DNA of 64,000 bases from JABDLO01 sp041749255 (GCA_041749255.1 JBGTBR010000047.1:1-64000); one strand, 5' to 3'; shown: positions 45,697 to 55,870, counted from the first letter of the stretch. The notes: generated by a model from the letters alone, not told the origin. Numbers and translations: made by a program.

Positions 45697-45737
45697 AAAG
45701 GGTGTCTATTATAAAAAATAGACGCCCTTTCTATTTC
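45697..45737 (+). terminator. Intrinsic terminator of the beta-barrel receptor gene
   Basis: A 14-bp stem, AAAGGGTGTCTATT with AATAGACGCCCTTT (one T-G pair), closes a short AT loop and is followed by CTATTTCT. It lies 42 bp after the stop of the receptor gene. Confidence 0.75.
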
Positions 45738-45797
45738 TGTGATGGAAGAAACTATTTAAGTGATCTGTAATAATTTGGATAATCAAACTATACGTTT

Positions 45798-46352
45798 CTA
45801 ATATATTTCGACAATGACTTCAATTTCCACGGCTATATTACGGGGCAATGCATTCATACCCACTGCGGAGCGCGCGTGTCGTCCTTTTTCTCCAAAAACA
45901 GCCACCATGGTATCTGAAAACCCATTGACAACTTCCGGTTGATTTTCATAACCATCTATACAATTGACCATACCCAGCACTTTTACGATTCTTTTAACTT
46001 TGTTTAAATCACCTAAATAATCCTTCAATACCGACAACTGACTAATGGCAATTCGCTTTGCTGCTTCATAACCTTCCTCCTGTGTAAGGTCCAGTCCTAT
46101 TTTACCTTTTATCAATGCCCCACCCTGATCGGTCGGACCTTTTCCGGCGAGAAAAAGCAAATTACCAGTCTGTACTACATGCACATAATTGGCGACGGGT
46201 TCGGAAATTTCTATTAGCTGAATACCCAGTGAATCAAGCCTTTTTTCATAATCGATTTGGGGAATTTCTTCCTGCATTTCTTCTGAAGGTGAAAGACAGG
46301 CACCCATGCCCAGTAAGAGAGAAATGATAGAAACATTCATTAATTTTTTCAT
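45798..46352 (-). CDS. Lipoprotein of the RidA (YjgF/UK114) family
   Basis: The 184-residue protein has a lipoprotein-type leader ending LLLGMGAC (Cys19), then an acidic linker and a RidA-like domain (about 40-184). The domain shows LFLAGKGPTDQGG, AAKRIAISQLSVLK and the FGEKGRHARSAVGMNALP motif with the substrate-binding Arg161, then AVEIEVIVEI. RidA proteins hydrolyse reactive enamines or imines from PLP enzymes in the cytosol. The leader would place this member in the cell envelope, where the substrate is unknown. It belongs to the longer YjgF subgroup with the GRHARSAVG motif. Confidence 0.88.
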   Translation of the reverse strand: MKKLMNVSIISLLLGMGACLSPSEEMQEEIPQIDYEKRLDSLGIQLIEISEPVANYVHVVQTGNLLFLAGKGPTDQGGALIKGKIGLDLTQEEGYEAAKRIAISQLSVLKDYLGDLNKVKRIVKVLGMVNCIDGYENQPEVVNGFSDTMVAVFGEKGRHARSAVGMNALPRNIAVEIEVIVEIY

Positions 46353-46519
46353 TACAGAAGTTGTTTTTTTAAGGTGGGAAAAAGTGTAATTCTTATAAAT
46401 ATAGGTATTGTGCTTGAATGTACATCTATGTTCATTAAAAATTCAAAACTAAATGGAGCATTTGATTAATTTGTTTATTTTTAGTTGGCACTTTGTGAGT
46501 GACTGTTTTTAAAGGCCAA

Positions 46520-46633
46520 ATGAAATTTACTTTTAAAATTTTGATTATTTCTTCACACTATCTGCTCTTCTTTTACTTTTTTGTCTACTATATAACAAAT
46601 CGTAAGTCGCTGTATATCAAGCTACATCTTTGA
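46520..46633 (+). CDS. Possible small hydrophobic protein (37 aa)
   Basis: An ATG at 46520 preceded by AAAGG five bases upstream opens a 37-codon frame. The product starts MKFTFKILIISSHYLLFFYF and continues with a hydrophobic, tyrosine-rich stretch, forming one membrane helix with a basic tail. A stem-loop overlaps the end. I know of no homologue, and AT-rich DNA can yield such frames by chance. Confidence 0.25.
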   Translation: MKFTFKILIISSHYLLFFYFFVYYITNRKSLYIKLHL

Positions 46634-46668
46634 GCTTTTGTAGCTTGGATATTTTCGTGCGCTTTTAC

Positions 46669-46688
46669 CCCCCCAAAGCTTTGGGGGG
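46669..46688. repeat. Palindromic repeat, copy 2
   Basis: A perfect 20-bp palindrome with six C, AAAGCTTT and six G residues. It lies 65 bp after the 3' end of the leftward TauE gene. The AGTAGTTACA flank of copies 1 and 4 is not present here. Confidence 0.7.
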
Positions 46689-46752
46689 AATAAGGCCGGA
46701 TTTGAGGACTGAAGGACTGGAATCTTTGTTTGCATTAAATTTTTGCATATTC

Positions 46753-47529
46753 TTACACCCACCCTGCTCCCAGGGCAATAGATACGATAATGAGCATAAT
46801 CGCTACTATGATTTGAAGTGAACGGATGGTCACCTTTTTTAAAAGTTTATTGCCTAAAAAAGCACCTGCTATGGCGGCTAAAGTAGCTGAAATGATCAAA
46901 ATGTAATTATCTCCGAGTCCCGTCTTTGTAAATCTTGTCGCATACACTCCCAATCTTGTAAAGTCAACAAATGTAGATACCACAACCGCTGTACCTATAA
47001 AGGCTTCTTTAGAAAGTCCGGCTTTGATTAGAAATGCACTCCTCAAAGCTCCCTGATTGCCGGATAACCCACCAAAAAATCCACTCAAGGCTCCGCCAAT
47101 CGCCAATTTATCCTTGCCAAATTTCATCCTGTTAAAGTAAGGGATGATATCCATGAATGCGAAAAAGATGAGCAATAACGCAATGATGAGCTTAACGGGA
47201 AACACTTCAAAACTTCTTCCCAGCATTTGATAAGAAAATAATGGTTTAAGGTCTGTAATGTAAAGCAATAACCATGCTCCTATGAGAGCAGCCAGGACTG
47301 AAGGTATGCCAAACCGGAAAAGCACATCCCTGTCAGCATTTCTTCCCACTAAAAATAACTTGAAGATATTATTGAAAAAATGTACAATACCCGTCAATGC
47401 AATGGCAATATCTACCGGAAAAAATACCATTAAAACCGGTGTGAGAATGGTGCCTAAACCAAACCCGGAGAAAAAGGTAAGAATGGACACTAAAAAAGCA
47501 ACAATTGAAATGATTACTATGGCTGTCAT
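46753..47529 (-). CDS. TauE/SafE family sulfite exporter-like permease
   Basis: The 258-residue protein has about eight hydrophobic helices in two halves. The first helix contains the family pattern FLVSILTFFSGFGLGTILTP, and the second half repeats it as GALSGFFGGLSGNQGALRSA. Members export or import sulfoacetate, sulfite or other organic anions across the inner membrane. There is no neighbouring sulfur gene, so the substrate is open. The start at 47529 opens directly into the first helix. Confidence 0.9.
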   Translation of the reverse strand: MTAIVIISIVAFLVSILTFFSGFGLGTILTPVLMVFFPVDIAIALTGIVHFFNNIFKLFLVGRNADRDVLFRFGIPSVLAALIGAWLLLYITDLKPLFSYQMLGRSFEVFPVKLIIALLLIFFAFMDIIPYFNRMKFGKDKLAIGGALSGFFGGLSGNQGALRSAFLIKAGLSKEAFIGTAVVVSTFVDFTRLGVYATRFTKTGLGDNYILIISATLAAIAGAFLGNKLLKKVTIRSLQIIVAIMLIIVSIALGAGWV

Positions 47530-47583
47530 ACTGTGCTACATTATTTTTCACTCATTAATTATCACCCGCTTTCATGCATTTTT

Positions 47584-49122
47584 TTATCGTATGAATGGTG
47601 GCAATTGGATAATCCTCATTGGACTTTCCTTTCTGAATTTATCTGTAAAGGAAATACCCAGTTGCTTTCTTCCTTTTATTTTATCGATGGAGATGCCTAT
47701 GGATTCCGGCCTGTGAGATGCACTTTGTATCACAGTGATCAAATGTGAAGGCTCGCTATTGTTAATGAGCAGGTTATTTTTAGAACTGTAAATTAGCCAT
47801 GTAGAAATGTCTGTATCCTCAGGTAAATTCAAATGGAAAAATAGTGTATCTTCCATCACCTGAAATCCTCTTACTGAAAATGATGAAGGATGATCATGTA
47901 AAAACGGAACAGATGCAGGCGGAAGTGAAAGAAAGGGATAGATTTTACTGTTGAGAATGGAAACAACATCCTCGTGTTTTCCTATCAGGGAGCGGGCACT
48001 AAAAAATATCTGGCCAGCCACATTTGGGTTTTTTCTAGTCAGTTTTATCTGATTGGGTATTTCGTTCTTATCATTCCAACGGGAATCGTGATTATTTCTG
48101 ATTTTGTATGGACCGTGGCCAATATAAAGCAAGGTATTGGGTGAGTTTTGAGACCACCATTCCAGAAGTACTTCAAATGAGGCGGGTTCATAGGTGCGGC
48201 TAAAATACAATTGAGGGACAATGTAATCTATCCAGTTATTTCTCATCCAATTCAGAGGATCCGCATACAGGTCATCGTAAGTCGTCTGGCCTGCTTTGGT
48301 CGCAGATCCCAATGGATCCCGATCGTCATTCCTCCACACTCCAAAAGGGCTGATGCCAAAGTGGACATGGGATTTGGTTTTTTTGATGGCCTGGTGTATG
48401 CTCTTGATGAGAGTATCTACATTTGCCCGACGCCAATCTCCGATATCCTGATCTGGAAGGGAATACTGTTTATACGCACTGGAATCGTCAAAAACCTCAC
48501 CTTCGATTTTATATGGGTAAAAATAGTCTTCAAAATGGATGGCGTCTACATTGTATTTCCTGACTACTTCATCAACTATTTCTGTCAAATGATTCACCAC
48601 TTCCGGTTGTCCTGGATTGTAATAGAATCTGGTGCCGTAGGGTATCATGTATTCCCGGAAACGATAAAAATCGTGGTCGGAGCTCAGCTGTGTCGTATCG
48701 AGAGTTACCGTTGCTCTGTAGGGATTCATCCAGGCATGGAATTCCATACCCATAGCATGGGTTTGTTCAATCATCCATTCGAGATAATCAAAATTTCCAT
48801 CCGGGGCTTGCCCCTCATTTCCTGTCAAATACCGTGACCAGGGTGCCAATGAAGTAGGGTAAAATGCATCACCGGCAGTGCGGATTTGAACTATGGCTGC
48901 ATTAAAATGAAGTGATCTGTAAAAATTCAAAAGTTTGAGAAAGTCCTCCTTTTTTTTCTCGTCGGTATCACTCCCTTTTTCAGGCCAGTCTATGTTGGCC
49001 ACTGTGGCTATCCACACCCCTCTGAATTCGGTTTTGGGCGACGGAGTATCAGATCGAAATACCGCACACGAATTCAATAATAAAAAGCTGAAAATGCCAG
49101 GTATGAAAAACTTCCTCATCAA
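47584..49122 (-). CDS. Family 10-like glycosyl hydrolase (GHL10/YngK) lipoprotein
   Basis: The 512-residue protein has a lipoprotein leader ending FSFLLLNSC (Cys19) and a GHL10 (DUF187) TIM barrel: FRGVWIATVANIDWP, AAIVQIRTAGDAFYPT, GMEFHAWMNPYRA, VDAIHFEDYFYPY, FGISPFGVWRNDD and YIVPQLYF. The C-terminal ~110 residues form a small beta-rich domain. The family is linked to peptidoglycan or polysaccharide cleavage; in Bacteroidota it is often an envelope lipoprotein. It lies 54 bp from the TauE start on the same strand, possibly co-transcribed. Confidence 0.9.
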   Translation of the reverse strand: MMRKFFIPGIFSFLLLNSCAVFRSDTPSPKTEFRGVWIATVANIDWPEKGSDTDEKKKEDFLKLLNFYRSLHFNAAIVQIRTAGDAFYPTSLAPWSRYLTGNEGQAPDGNFDYLEWMIEQTHAMGMEFHAWMNPYRATVTLDTTQLSSDHDFYRFREYMIPYGTRFYYNPGQPEVVNHLTEIVDEVVRKYNVDAIHFEDYFYPYKIEGEVFDDSSAYKQYSLPDQDIGDWRRANVDTLIKSIHQAIKKTKSHVHFGISPFGVWRNDDRDPLGSATKAGQTTYDDLYADPLNWMRNNWIDYIVPQLYFSRTYEPASFEVLLEWWSQNSPNTLLYIGHGPYKIRNNHDSRWNDKNEIPNQIKLTRKNPNVAGQIFFSARSLIGKHEDVVSILNSKIYPFLSLPPASVPFLHDHPSSFSVRGFQVMEDTLFFHLNLPEDTDISTWLIYSSKNNLLINNSEPSHLITVIQSASHRPESIGISIDKIKGRKQLGISFTDKFRKESPMRIIQLPPFIR

Positions 49123-49227
49123 TCATCATTTCAACTCTAATGTAGAGGAATTTATGGAATGATGTTGAATAGCGGAATATAAATATCCATTAAGATGTTT
49201 CCCTTTCATGTGAATTAACCTACTCAA

Positions 49228-50568
49228 TTAAAACAGTTTCTTATTTTTCCATCTCGGTGTCCTTAAATATACGATACACACGATAAGCATAAACAACCAA
49301 TAGAAAATCTCTGCACCCCAGGCCCACGCAAGATTGATATAATACAATTTAACCATAAAATAAATGTAAATGAAGTATAAAATGGTAGCTACAAATTGGA
49401 TATATAAGCCCACTTCGGTAAAACCGGTACCGATTAACCCATTCATATAAATAGCACCTACTGCAAATGTGATCATGATAAGAAATAAAACAGGCATTAA
49501 AGGTTGTAACCGGGACAGTAGATCTATATCATCGAGTCCAAAAAGCGGTATAAGAAAAAACTGAGGGAATACAACAACCGGCAACATGAGAATCAATGTC
49601 ACAAACACATTGAGTTTAATGGTTTTGTGTATTAAGGGGATGACGGCCTGCCTTTTATTCATGCCTATAAAGTTACTCACAAGTGTATTAATGCCCGCAG
49701 AAAAGCCCCAACAGGGAATGGAAAGAATAAGGTAAACATTTCTGATAATATTTGAAATCTCAAGTTCTTTCTCCCCAATATTTTCTATTAAGGCAAAGAA
49801 TATCAGCCAGCTTCCAATTCCGAGTCCCGATTGCAAAACAACCGGTGCGGAGGTTTTGAAAACCTGACTCACCCATTCAAACTTTAACAAATGAATGCTC
49901 AATAACTTAAATCGCCTGTTGAATTTATCATAATACATATAGACGACAAAAGCGATAAATGCTACGATTTCAGCTATGGTACTGGCAATACCGGCTCCTG
50001 CTATTCCTTTGGCTTCCACACCTAATGCACCAAATATGAAAATGTAGTTTAAAACAATATTGACGATAACCAGTAAAAAAGTATCGTAAATTATGAAGGT
50101 AGTCCTTGCAATTCCCGTATATAAAGCAATAAGTGAAACACCGAGATAACTAAAAAATATCCCAAAACTCCTGGGTTTTATGTAAGCTATACAGTTGTCA
50201 AACACGTCTTTTGACTCCAGAAATAAACCAAAAAACCATTCGCTACCAAATTGGAGAAATAAAAACAGTACCGTTGCCATAGCCAGTTCAAACATGACCA
50301 AAGCCTGAAAATAGTACCCTACCCCTTTGTAGTTTTTTTCACCGTATTTTCTGGCAATGACGATTTGCCCTCCTCTTGAAAAACCGTAACCAATACTGGA
50401 AATCAAAAGATAAAATACTCCCACAATAGCAATAGATGCAAATTCAATCCCGCTCTTATAACTGAGAAATATGTTATCGCTTAATACAATTAAATTCTGG
50501 GCGGCACTACCCAGCATAATGGGGAAAGAGATTGACCAGATTTGCTTATAAGAAGTCTTAAGCCGCAC
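49228..50568 (-). CDS. MATE family multidrug/sodium antiporter
   Basis: The 446-residue inner-membrane protein has about twelve helices in two similar halves. Typical MATE features are the start YKQIWSISFPIMLGSAAQNL and the helix 2-3 segment YGFSRGGQIVIARKYGEKNY, with the second half showing GLGIGSWLIFFALIENIGEK and WGFSAGINTLVSNFIGMNKR. It exchanges cationic compounds for Na+ or H+; the substrate is unknown. No regulator lies next to it. Confidence 0.93.
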   Translation of the reverse strand: MRLKTSYKQIWSISFPIMLGSAAQNLIVLSDNIFLSYKSGIEFASIAIVGVFYLLISSIGYGFSRGGQIVIARKYGEKNYKGVGYYFQALVMFELAMATVLFLFLQFGSEWFFGLFLESKDVFDNCIAYIKPRSFGIFFSYLGVSLIALYTGIARTTFIIYDTFLLVIVNIVLNYIFIFGALGVEAKGIAGAGIASTIAEIVAFIAFVVYMYYDKFNRRFKLLSIHLLKFEWVSQVFKTSAPVVLQSGLGIGSWLIFFALIENIGEKELEISNIIRNVYLILSIPCWGFSAGINTLVSNFIGMNKRQAVIPLIHKTIKLNVFVTLILMLPVVVFPQFFLIPLFGLDDIDLLSRLQPLMPVLFLIMITFAVGAIYMNGLIGTGFTEVGLYIQFVATILYFIYIYFMVKLYYINLAWAWGAEIFYWLFMLIVCIVYLRTPRWKNKKLF

Positions 50569-50739
50569 AAGTATTTATTTATTCTCAATTTACGGTAAAT
50601 ATATCCTTTTTGTCAAGAATGAAAAGGCATAAAGCCCCAGACCTGTTGTACATCTCCTGAATATTTTCTACTAAAAAGAAATAAATCCAACATTTCAATT
50701 CATCTTCAGCCCATAAGTAGAAAATAAAAGTCTTGATTT

Positions 50740-51456
50740 TTATTTAGCTGAGGGTGGCATGCTCGGTCGAACTTCAATTTTACTTGGAAGAGTTCGTGGG
50801 TGCATTTTTAAAAGATCCACCACGATCTGGCCTATATCCTCAGGTTGAATTTTCCAGTCATCATCTTTACCTGGAGCTCTTTTGTTAAAATGGCTGGATA
50901 CGGAACCCGGCATAATCGTGGTCACTTTGACCCCCTTGTCCCTCACATCCAGCATTACCGCCTGAGAAAAGCCCACCAGTCCAAATTTACTGGCATTGTA
51001 GGCAGCTCCTCCCTTAAAAAAATTAGTGCCTGCAAGGCTCGCCAATGTAATCAGGTATCCTTTGGAAGTGATAAGGTGAGATAGAGCTGCTTTTGTAGTA
51101 TTAAAAACTCCGGTGAGATTGATATCAATCACTTCATTCCATTCATCGGAAGTCAATGCATCTATAGGAGCAAAATGTCCGACTCCGGCATTGGCTATAG
51201 CCACATCGAGCTGGCCCCAATGTTGAATAACTTTACCAATAGCCTTCATCTCATCTTGTTGATTTCTGACATCTGATACGATGGCTAATATATTTTCTCC
51301 TTCCTTTCCATTTAATGACTTAAGTGCATGGGTCAGGCTTTTCTTTGATCTGCCAGTAATGGCCACCTTCATACCTTCATTTAACAAAGCTTCAGCGACT
51401 CCCAGGCCGATACCTTTACTTCCTCCGGTGATATAACATACTTTATTTTTTAGCAT
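50740..51456 (-). CDS. Short-chain dehydrogenase/reductase (FabG-like)
   Basis: The 238-residue protein is a classical SDR. It has the NAD(P)-binding TGGSKGIGLGVAEAL (10-24), the NAGVG motif, the catalytic Ser in ITLASLAG and the YNASK catalytic pair. A basic Arg-Ser after the second strand (TGRSKKS) favours NADP(H). The substrate cannot be assigned, and the gene stands alone. Confidence 0.92.
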   Translation of the reverse strand: MLKNKVCYITGGSKGIGLGVAEALLNEGMKVAITGRSKKSLTHALKSLNGKEGENILAIVSDVRNQQDEMKAIGKVIQHWGQLDVAIANAGVGHFAPIDALTSDEWNEVIDINLTGVFNTTKAALSHLITSKGYLITLASLAGTNFFKGGAAYNASKFGLVGFSQAVMLDVRDKGVKVTTIMPGSVSSHFNKRAPGKDDDWKIQPEDIGQIVVDLLKMHPRTLPSKIEVRPSMPPSAK

Positions 51457-51700
51457 AATGACATTTTGTGTTTTGATATGATGAAAAAGAATAAAATTTA
51501 ACTTTTATGACTGGTTGAAATTTTTGTCCATAGTGGAAGATTAATTCCCTGTTGATCAGATAGTTGTAAGATAGTATTTGTTTTGGTTTACACAACATTT
51601 TATCAAGCACTACACGATTTGTATTCTAATAAGAAAGTTGGGGTAAATGTTTTACCACCTCTATATATTTGGATTAAAGATCATCCATTGTAAAGGTATG

Positions 51701-53506
51701 TTATGTTAAAAAATACATTTTAAGTTTACCCTTGTTTTTCACGTCAATTTCGCCCCGATATTCACAAGTCCAGGTATCTTTTATTAATTCATAGGTGTCT
51801 TCGCTGATGTTTATTTTTCCTGGTTCAGACATGGATTCCATTCTTGAAGCAACATTTACAGTATCACCCCATATGTCATAGGCAAACTTTTTACTACCCA
51901 CCACACCAGCAACTACAGGACCTGAGTTAATACCGATTCTGATATCAAAGGTCAAATCATTGACTGTTAAATTATTTTTTGTTTCTTCTACAAAAGCTTT
52001 GATGTCTTTTGCCGCCAATATCATTTTATGAGCGTGATTATCTTTATTGCCATGTAAACCACCTGCACACATATAGGCATCCCCAATGGTTTTAATTTTT
52101 TCCAAGCCGTGCATTTCTATAATGTCATCGAATTTAGAAAAGTAAAAATCTACCGTTTCTACCAATTTTTCAGGTGAAAGATTTTCAGAATAGCTGGTAA
52201 ATCCTTTAAAATCTGTAAATAATACGGTGACATCTTCATATTTTTTAGCTTTAACCTTACCGTTTAGTTTTAATTCTGTCGCGGTTTCTTCCGGCAGGAT
52301 ATTTAACAACAAATGGTCTGAGCGATCTCGTTCTCCTTTGATAATTTGATTGGTCTTTCTGATAAACAAGTAGCGTCTGTACCAAAGAATGGCAAGTATT
52401 CCAATAAAAAATAGTGCAATACCGATACCAAGGGTTACCAAACGCTGGTTTTTTCGTTTCTGTTCTAAAAGATCGACTTCTATTTGTTTTTGAGATACTT
52501 CAAAGTCTGTGCGTAAATCTGCAATTTGCTGGACGTTTTCCAAATTGATAATGCTATCCCTGAAAGCGATATGATCTTTATAATGATTTAACGAGAATTC
52601 CAGATTACCTACTTCCTCATACAGTTCAGAAAGGGTTAAATTTGCATCCCTTATTTGTTCTTTGAGCGTGTATTTTACGGCTAAATCCAAACTTCTTTGA
52701 GCATAATTTAAAGCCGCTGTATAGTCCTTTTGTCTCTGGTAAATATCAGACATGTAGGTCAGGTAGACTGTAATGGGATAATAATCTTCTAATTGCTCCA
52801 ACATAACCATGGCCTTATGGATGTATTCTTCTGCCAGTGCATCCTTACCCTGTTCAGCATACACCATACCCACATTACCTAAATTATAAGCGGTACCTAT
52901 TGAATAGTTTAATTTCTTAAAAAGCATACCGGATTCTTCAAAATAACCCAAAGCCTGATCAAACTTTTCATTATTGAATGATTCATCACCGGCATTTAGT
53001 AAGGCTGATGCCAGTGTGAGCGAATCATTGGCTTTTCTTAAGATGTCAATGGATTTTGAATAATAGGTTTCTGCATTGGCTGCATTTCCTATTTTAGAGT
53101 ACACATCGGCTATAGTAAGATAAGCACCACCCAAATATGATTTATCCTCTATTTTGGAAACGGATTCACTCCCCTTTATAAATGATTCCAGTGCAAGTGT
53201 CAAATCACCAGCACGAAGATATGCTTGACCTCGATGACTGTAACCACTGTAGAGATAGTAGTCATTTTCCTCTTTAGATGCCAAGCTGATTAACTCGTTT
53301 GCATACTTTAATTTTTCTTCTAAATCATGGGTGGTATTGAATGCCAAATCACGCAAAAGCTTAAGTTTATCAACACCTGAGAGTTTTCCCTCGTCATAAA
53401 TAACTTTCAAGCTATCAGCCAGTTTTTTATCCTGCGCATCAATAATATGGTTGCAAAGCAAGATACAACATATTGATAAGTAATAGATTTTACTTTTTAA
53501 AAGCAT
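51701..53506 (-). CDS. TPR-sensor membrane adenylate cyclase (class III)
   Basis: The 601-residue protein has a leader (to about 24), at least six TPR repeats in the periplasm (about 40-320), one membrane helix (about 356-377), a linker, and a class III cyclase domain (about 420-601). Metal ligands Asp432 (FTDFKGFT) and Asp476 (IGDAY), adenine-specifying Lys472 (IKTIGD) and Asp544 (AYDIWGD), and transition-state Arg555 (NVASRM) are all present, so cAMP synthesis is predicted. The pattern KIKTIGDAY / YDIWGDTVNVASRM resembles mammalian adenylate cyclases. It lies 297 bp from the M48 protease gene on the same strand. What the TPRs sense is unknown. Confidence 0.92.
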   Translation of the reverse strand: MLLKSKIYYLSICCILLCNHIIDAQDKKLADSLKVIYDEGKLSGVDKLKLLRDLAFNTTHDLEEKLKYANELISLASKEENDYYLYSGYSHRGQAYLRAGDLTLALESFIKGSESVSKIEDKSYLGGAYLTIADVYSKIGNAANAETYYSKSIDILRKANDSLTLASALLNAGDESFNNEKFDQALGYFEESGMLFKKLNYSIGTAYNLGNVGMVYAEQGKDALAEEYIHKAMVMLEQLEDYYPITVYLTYMSDIYQRQKDYTAALNYAQRSLDLAVKYTLKEQIRDANLTLSELYEEVGNLEFSLNHYKDHIAFRDSIINLENVQQIADLRTDFEVSQKQIEVDLLEQKRKNQRLVTLGIGIALFFIGILAILWYRRYLFIRKTNQIIKGERDRSDHLLLNILPEETATELKLNGKVKAKKYEDVTVLFTDFKGFTSYSENLSPEKLVETVDFYFSKFDDIIEMHGLEKIKTIGDAYMCAGGLHGNKDNHAHKMILAAKDIKAFVEETKNNLTVNDLTFDIRIGINSGPVVAGVVGSKKFAYDIWGDTVNVASRMESMSEPGKINISEDTYELIKDTWTCEYRGEIDVKNKGKLKMYFLT

Positions 53507-53803
53507 GGTTGAATTATTGAATTATTTTAATCTGATAAAATATCCACTGGTATTTTGTCCTTAGTTGTGTTTTATCATACCCAAAGTCATAATTCTCTTT
53601 TTATTATGAATCTTACTTTCCCTGACTCTGACTACCAAATTATTTACCATATCCCCTCATATTATATTTCTATTGAGTATTATCGAAGTTTGTACATTAT
53701 AATTATCTTTTAAGTAGCCGTTTTTTATTTATACAACAAGTTCGATTTTTTTCCTTGAGAATTATTGTTCAACAAATATCATTGCTGGATCTACAGATTA
53801 TTC

Positions 53804-55870
53804 CTATCTAAAGGGTGTATTTTTAATCAACTCGACCTGGTAATCCAATAATTTCTTTTTTAATAAAAAGTATCCCCGCGATAAAAGAAATGCATAATTG
53901 TTCATAGCTGCAAATACCATTTCCAAATTAGTGTCAATATAATTTTCATTGCCAAAATACTTCCACTTATTAGAAAGATACAATTCAAAATTATCTTTAA
54001 TTTCTTTAGTTATTTCAGATTCATACCTAGTGTCTTGTAGCAATTCTTTTATGCCGTTTTTCAAAACTTCTTCAATTGGCTCAATTCTTAAAAAATTGGC
54101 TAGAATCTCTTTAACAGGTGTAATGAAATTTACAAATTGCAACTCGTTTGATAATTTAATATAGGGTTCATACTTCGAATCAAATTCCTTATCATATTCA
54201 AATAAGGCATTATATAAATTCTCCAACAAAGAATTATCATCTTTATCACCCTCGTAATTTTTAAAAAACTGAAAAATATGAATGTCGTTTATCTTAATCT
54301 GTTCCTTTATATTTTTTAATTCTAATTCAAGTTTTTGAACAAGAGCTTTACTGTCTTTTTGGTTATACTTTTTACCATCATAATCAAAAGTTTTGACAGG
54401 AAGTGTTTTATCCATTATTTGTTTAATAGCTTCGATGTCATTTTGAAGTGCGATCGCTGTATAGACTAAATCCACTTTATTTTCAGAGAATAAATCTTCC
54501 AGTGTAACATCATGTGAATAAACCATTATATTCTTAATATCAAAAGCTACAGGGTTTTTATTGTCATAATAGCCATTATACATTTTATCGAAAGAATTTT
54601 CAATAAATTCATTTTTGAATTCTTTTTGAAACTCTTCAAAGGGTAAAATTGAGCATTCACCTGAAAAAGAGACATCTTTAAACAAGTTTTCAGTTATCTC
54701 TTTTTGTGTTTTATCTATATTACTAAATAACTGGTTGGCAGATTCGTGGTCTATACTTTTTGAGTTCATTCCGGTTTTCTCCAACATGGCTACTCTGTCT
54801 TCAGTACTTGGGTGTGAAGCCCACTGGTCTTTAATTACCAATTTTGTTTTATTGAACTTATTTAATTCGTCGACTGAAATTTGAGGCAAGTTATTTTTAA
54901 TTTCAATTTTATTGTCTTGAGCAATAAAATTCATAACAAATATATGATCGTCATAAATATTGTAAGCTTTTATATTCTCCGATATTTTACTCTCATAAAA
55001 TGATAAAACGCTATTGAAAGAATGATCGGCTAATGACATTCTAAGCAATGAACTCTTTAAAGGATCAAATCCGGTTATACTTGCCGCTATTTCATCAGCA
55101 TGAAATTCCATTTCTCTCGACAAACCCATATAATTCTTATTTACCACTTCATACATTTTTTTTAACACCCACTGAATGCCTCCAATAATTTTAACAGCCA
55201 GGAGGACGAAAATTGAAAAATAACCACTAACATTTGCCCAACCTCGTATGAGTTTGTCATACGATTCATTGTCATATAAAAGGTTAAAGATTACATGATT
55301 TACATTGTATACATAACTTCCTACCTTCATTGATTTTTGAGAAAAATGACCAAATTCGTGGCTCAAAATGGCTGTAAGTTCAGATTTAGAGACTGAGTTA
55401 ACAAGACCTAATCCTATTTGTAGATTTTTTTTGATCGGTAAAAACATACTCCAAAAACTAGAATCATAAAAAACGGATGCATTTACATCAGAAGATAAGA
55501 AGACCTTTTTAGGAAAGTCCGTACCCACCTTTTGCACAATTTCGTCTATGAGTCTAAAAAGTTCAGGTTCATGATCCTCCGTAATTTCAATGAGGTGTGA
55601 GCGATCAATTATGTGCGATTTAAAAATAAATTTAAGCAAGAAAAACAACACAAAGATTCCTAAACTTGCTAATCCTACCCCTAAAATTATGGTTATAAAA
55701 GCAGGTTGAAAAGCTATTAACATTATCCCTCCATAAGCACATAGTACTGTCAAAGCTATAGCCAAGGCCAACATTATAATATAGGTCAAAATAAAAAAGT
55801 TGATAGAAATAATCGCCTTGGTAGCTTGTGTTTTAAACTCAGATGATACTTTAATTTCTGTATTTGCCAT
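53804..55870 (-). CDS. M48 family membrane zinc metallopeptidase
   Basis: The 688-residue protein has two N-terminal membrane helices (about 22-50 and 55-83), then the peptidase core with zinc motif ILSHEFGHFSQ (His171, Glu172, His175) and third ligand Glu255 in EMEFHADEIA, with membrane segments near 217-236. A ~400-residue helical C-terminal region follows with no recognised domain, making it much longer than HtpX. Related proteins take part in membrane protein quality control. Its position between two cyclase genes on the same strand is suggestive but may be chance. Confidence 0.88.
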   Translation of the reverse strand: MANTEIKVSSEFKTQATKAIISINFFILTYIIMLALAIALTVLCAYGGIMLIAFQPAFITIILGVGLASLGIFVLFFLLKFIFKSHIIDRSHLIEITEDHEPELFRLIDEIVQKVGTDFPKKVFLSSDVNASVFYDSSFWSMFLPIKKNLQIGLGLVNSVSKSELTAILSHEFGHFSQKSMKVGSYVYNVNHVIFNLLYDNESYDKLIRGWANVSGYFSIFVLLAVKIIGGIQWVLKKMYEVVNKNYMGLSREMEFHADEIAASITGFDPLKSSLLRMSLADHSFNSVLSFYESKISENIKAYNIYDDHIFVMNFIAQDNKIEIKNNLPQISVDELNKFNKTKLVIKDQWASHPSTEDRVAMLEKTGMNSKSIDHESANQLFSNIDKTQKEITENLFKDVSFSGECSILPFEEFQKEFKNEFIENSFDKMYNGYYDNKNPVAFDIKNIMVYSHDVTLEDLFSENKVDLVYTAIALQNDIEAIKQIMDKTLPVKTFDYDGKKYNQKDSKALVQKLELELKNIKEQIKINDIHIFQFFKNYEGDKDDNSLLENLYNALFEYDKEFDSKYEPYIKLSNELQFVNFITPVKEILANFLRIEPIEEVLKNGIKELLQDTRYESEITKEIKDNFELYLSNKWKYFGNENYIDTNLEMVFAAMNNYAFLLSRGYFLLKKKLLDYQVELIKNTPFR

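Larger units (their letters stand above)
46353..46752. other. 400-bp gap with possible small membrane ORF and a palindromic repeat
   Basis: The gap lies between the RidA start and the TauE stop. It holds a candidate 37-aa rightward ORF (46520-46633), a 7-bp hairpin AAGCTAC/GTAGCTT just after it, and copy 2 of the CCCCCAAAGCTTTGGGGG palindrome. Confidence 0.4.

Noticed and set aside
48211..48837. 208-codon rightward open frame inside the GHL10 gene
   Set aside because: Antisense to a gene with clear family motifs; no signal, domain or ribosome site supports it.
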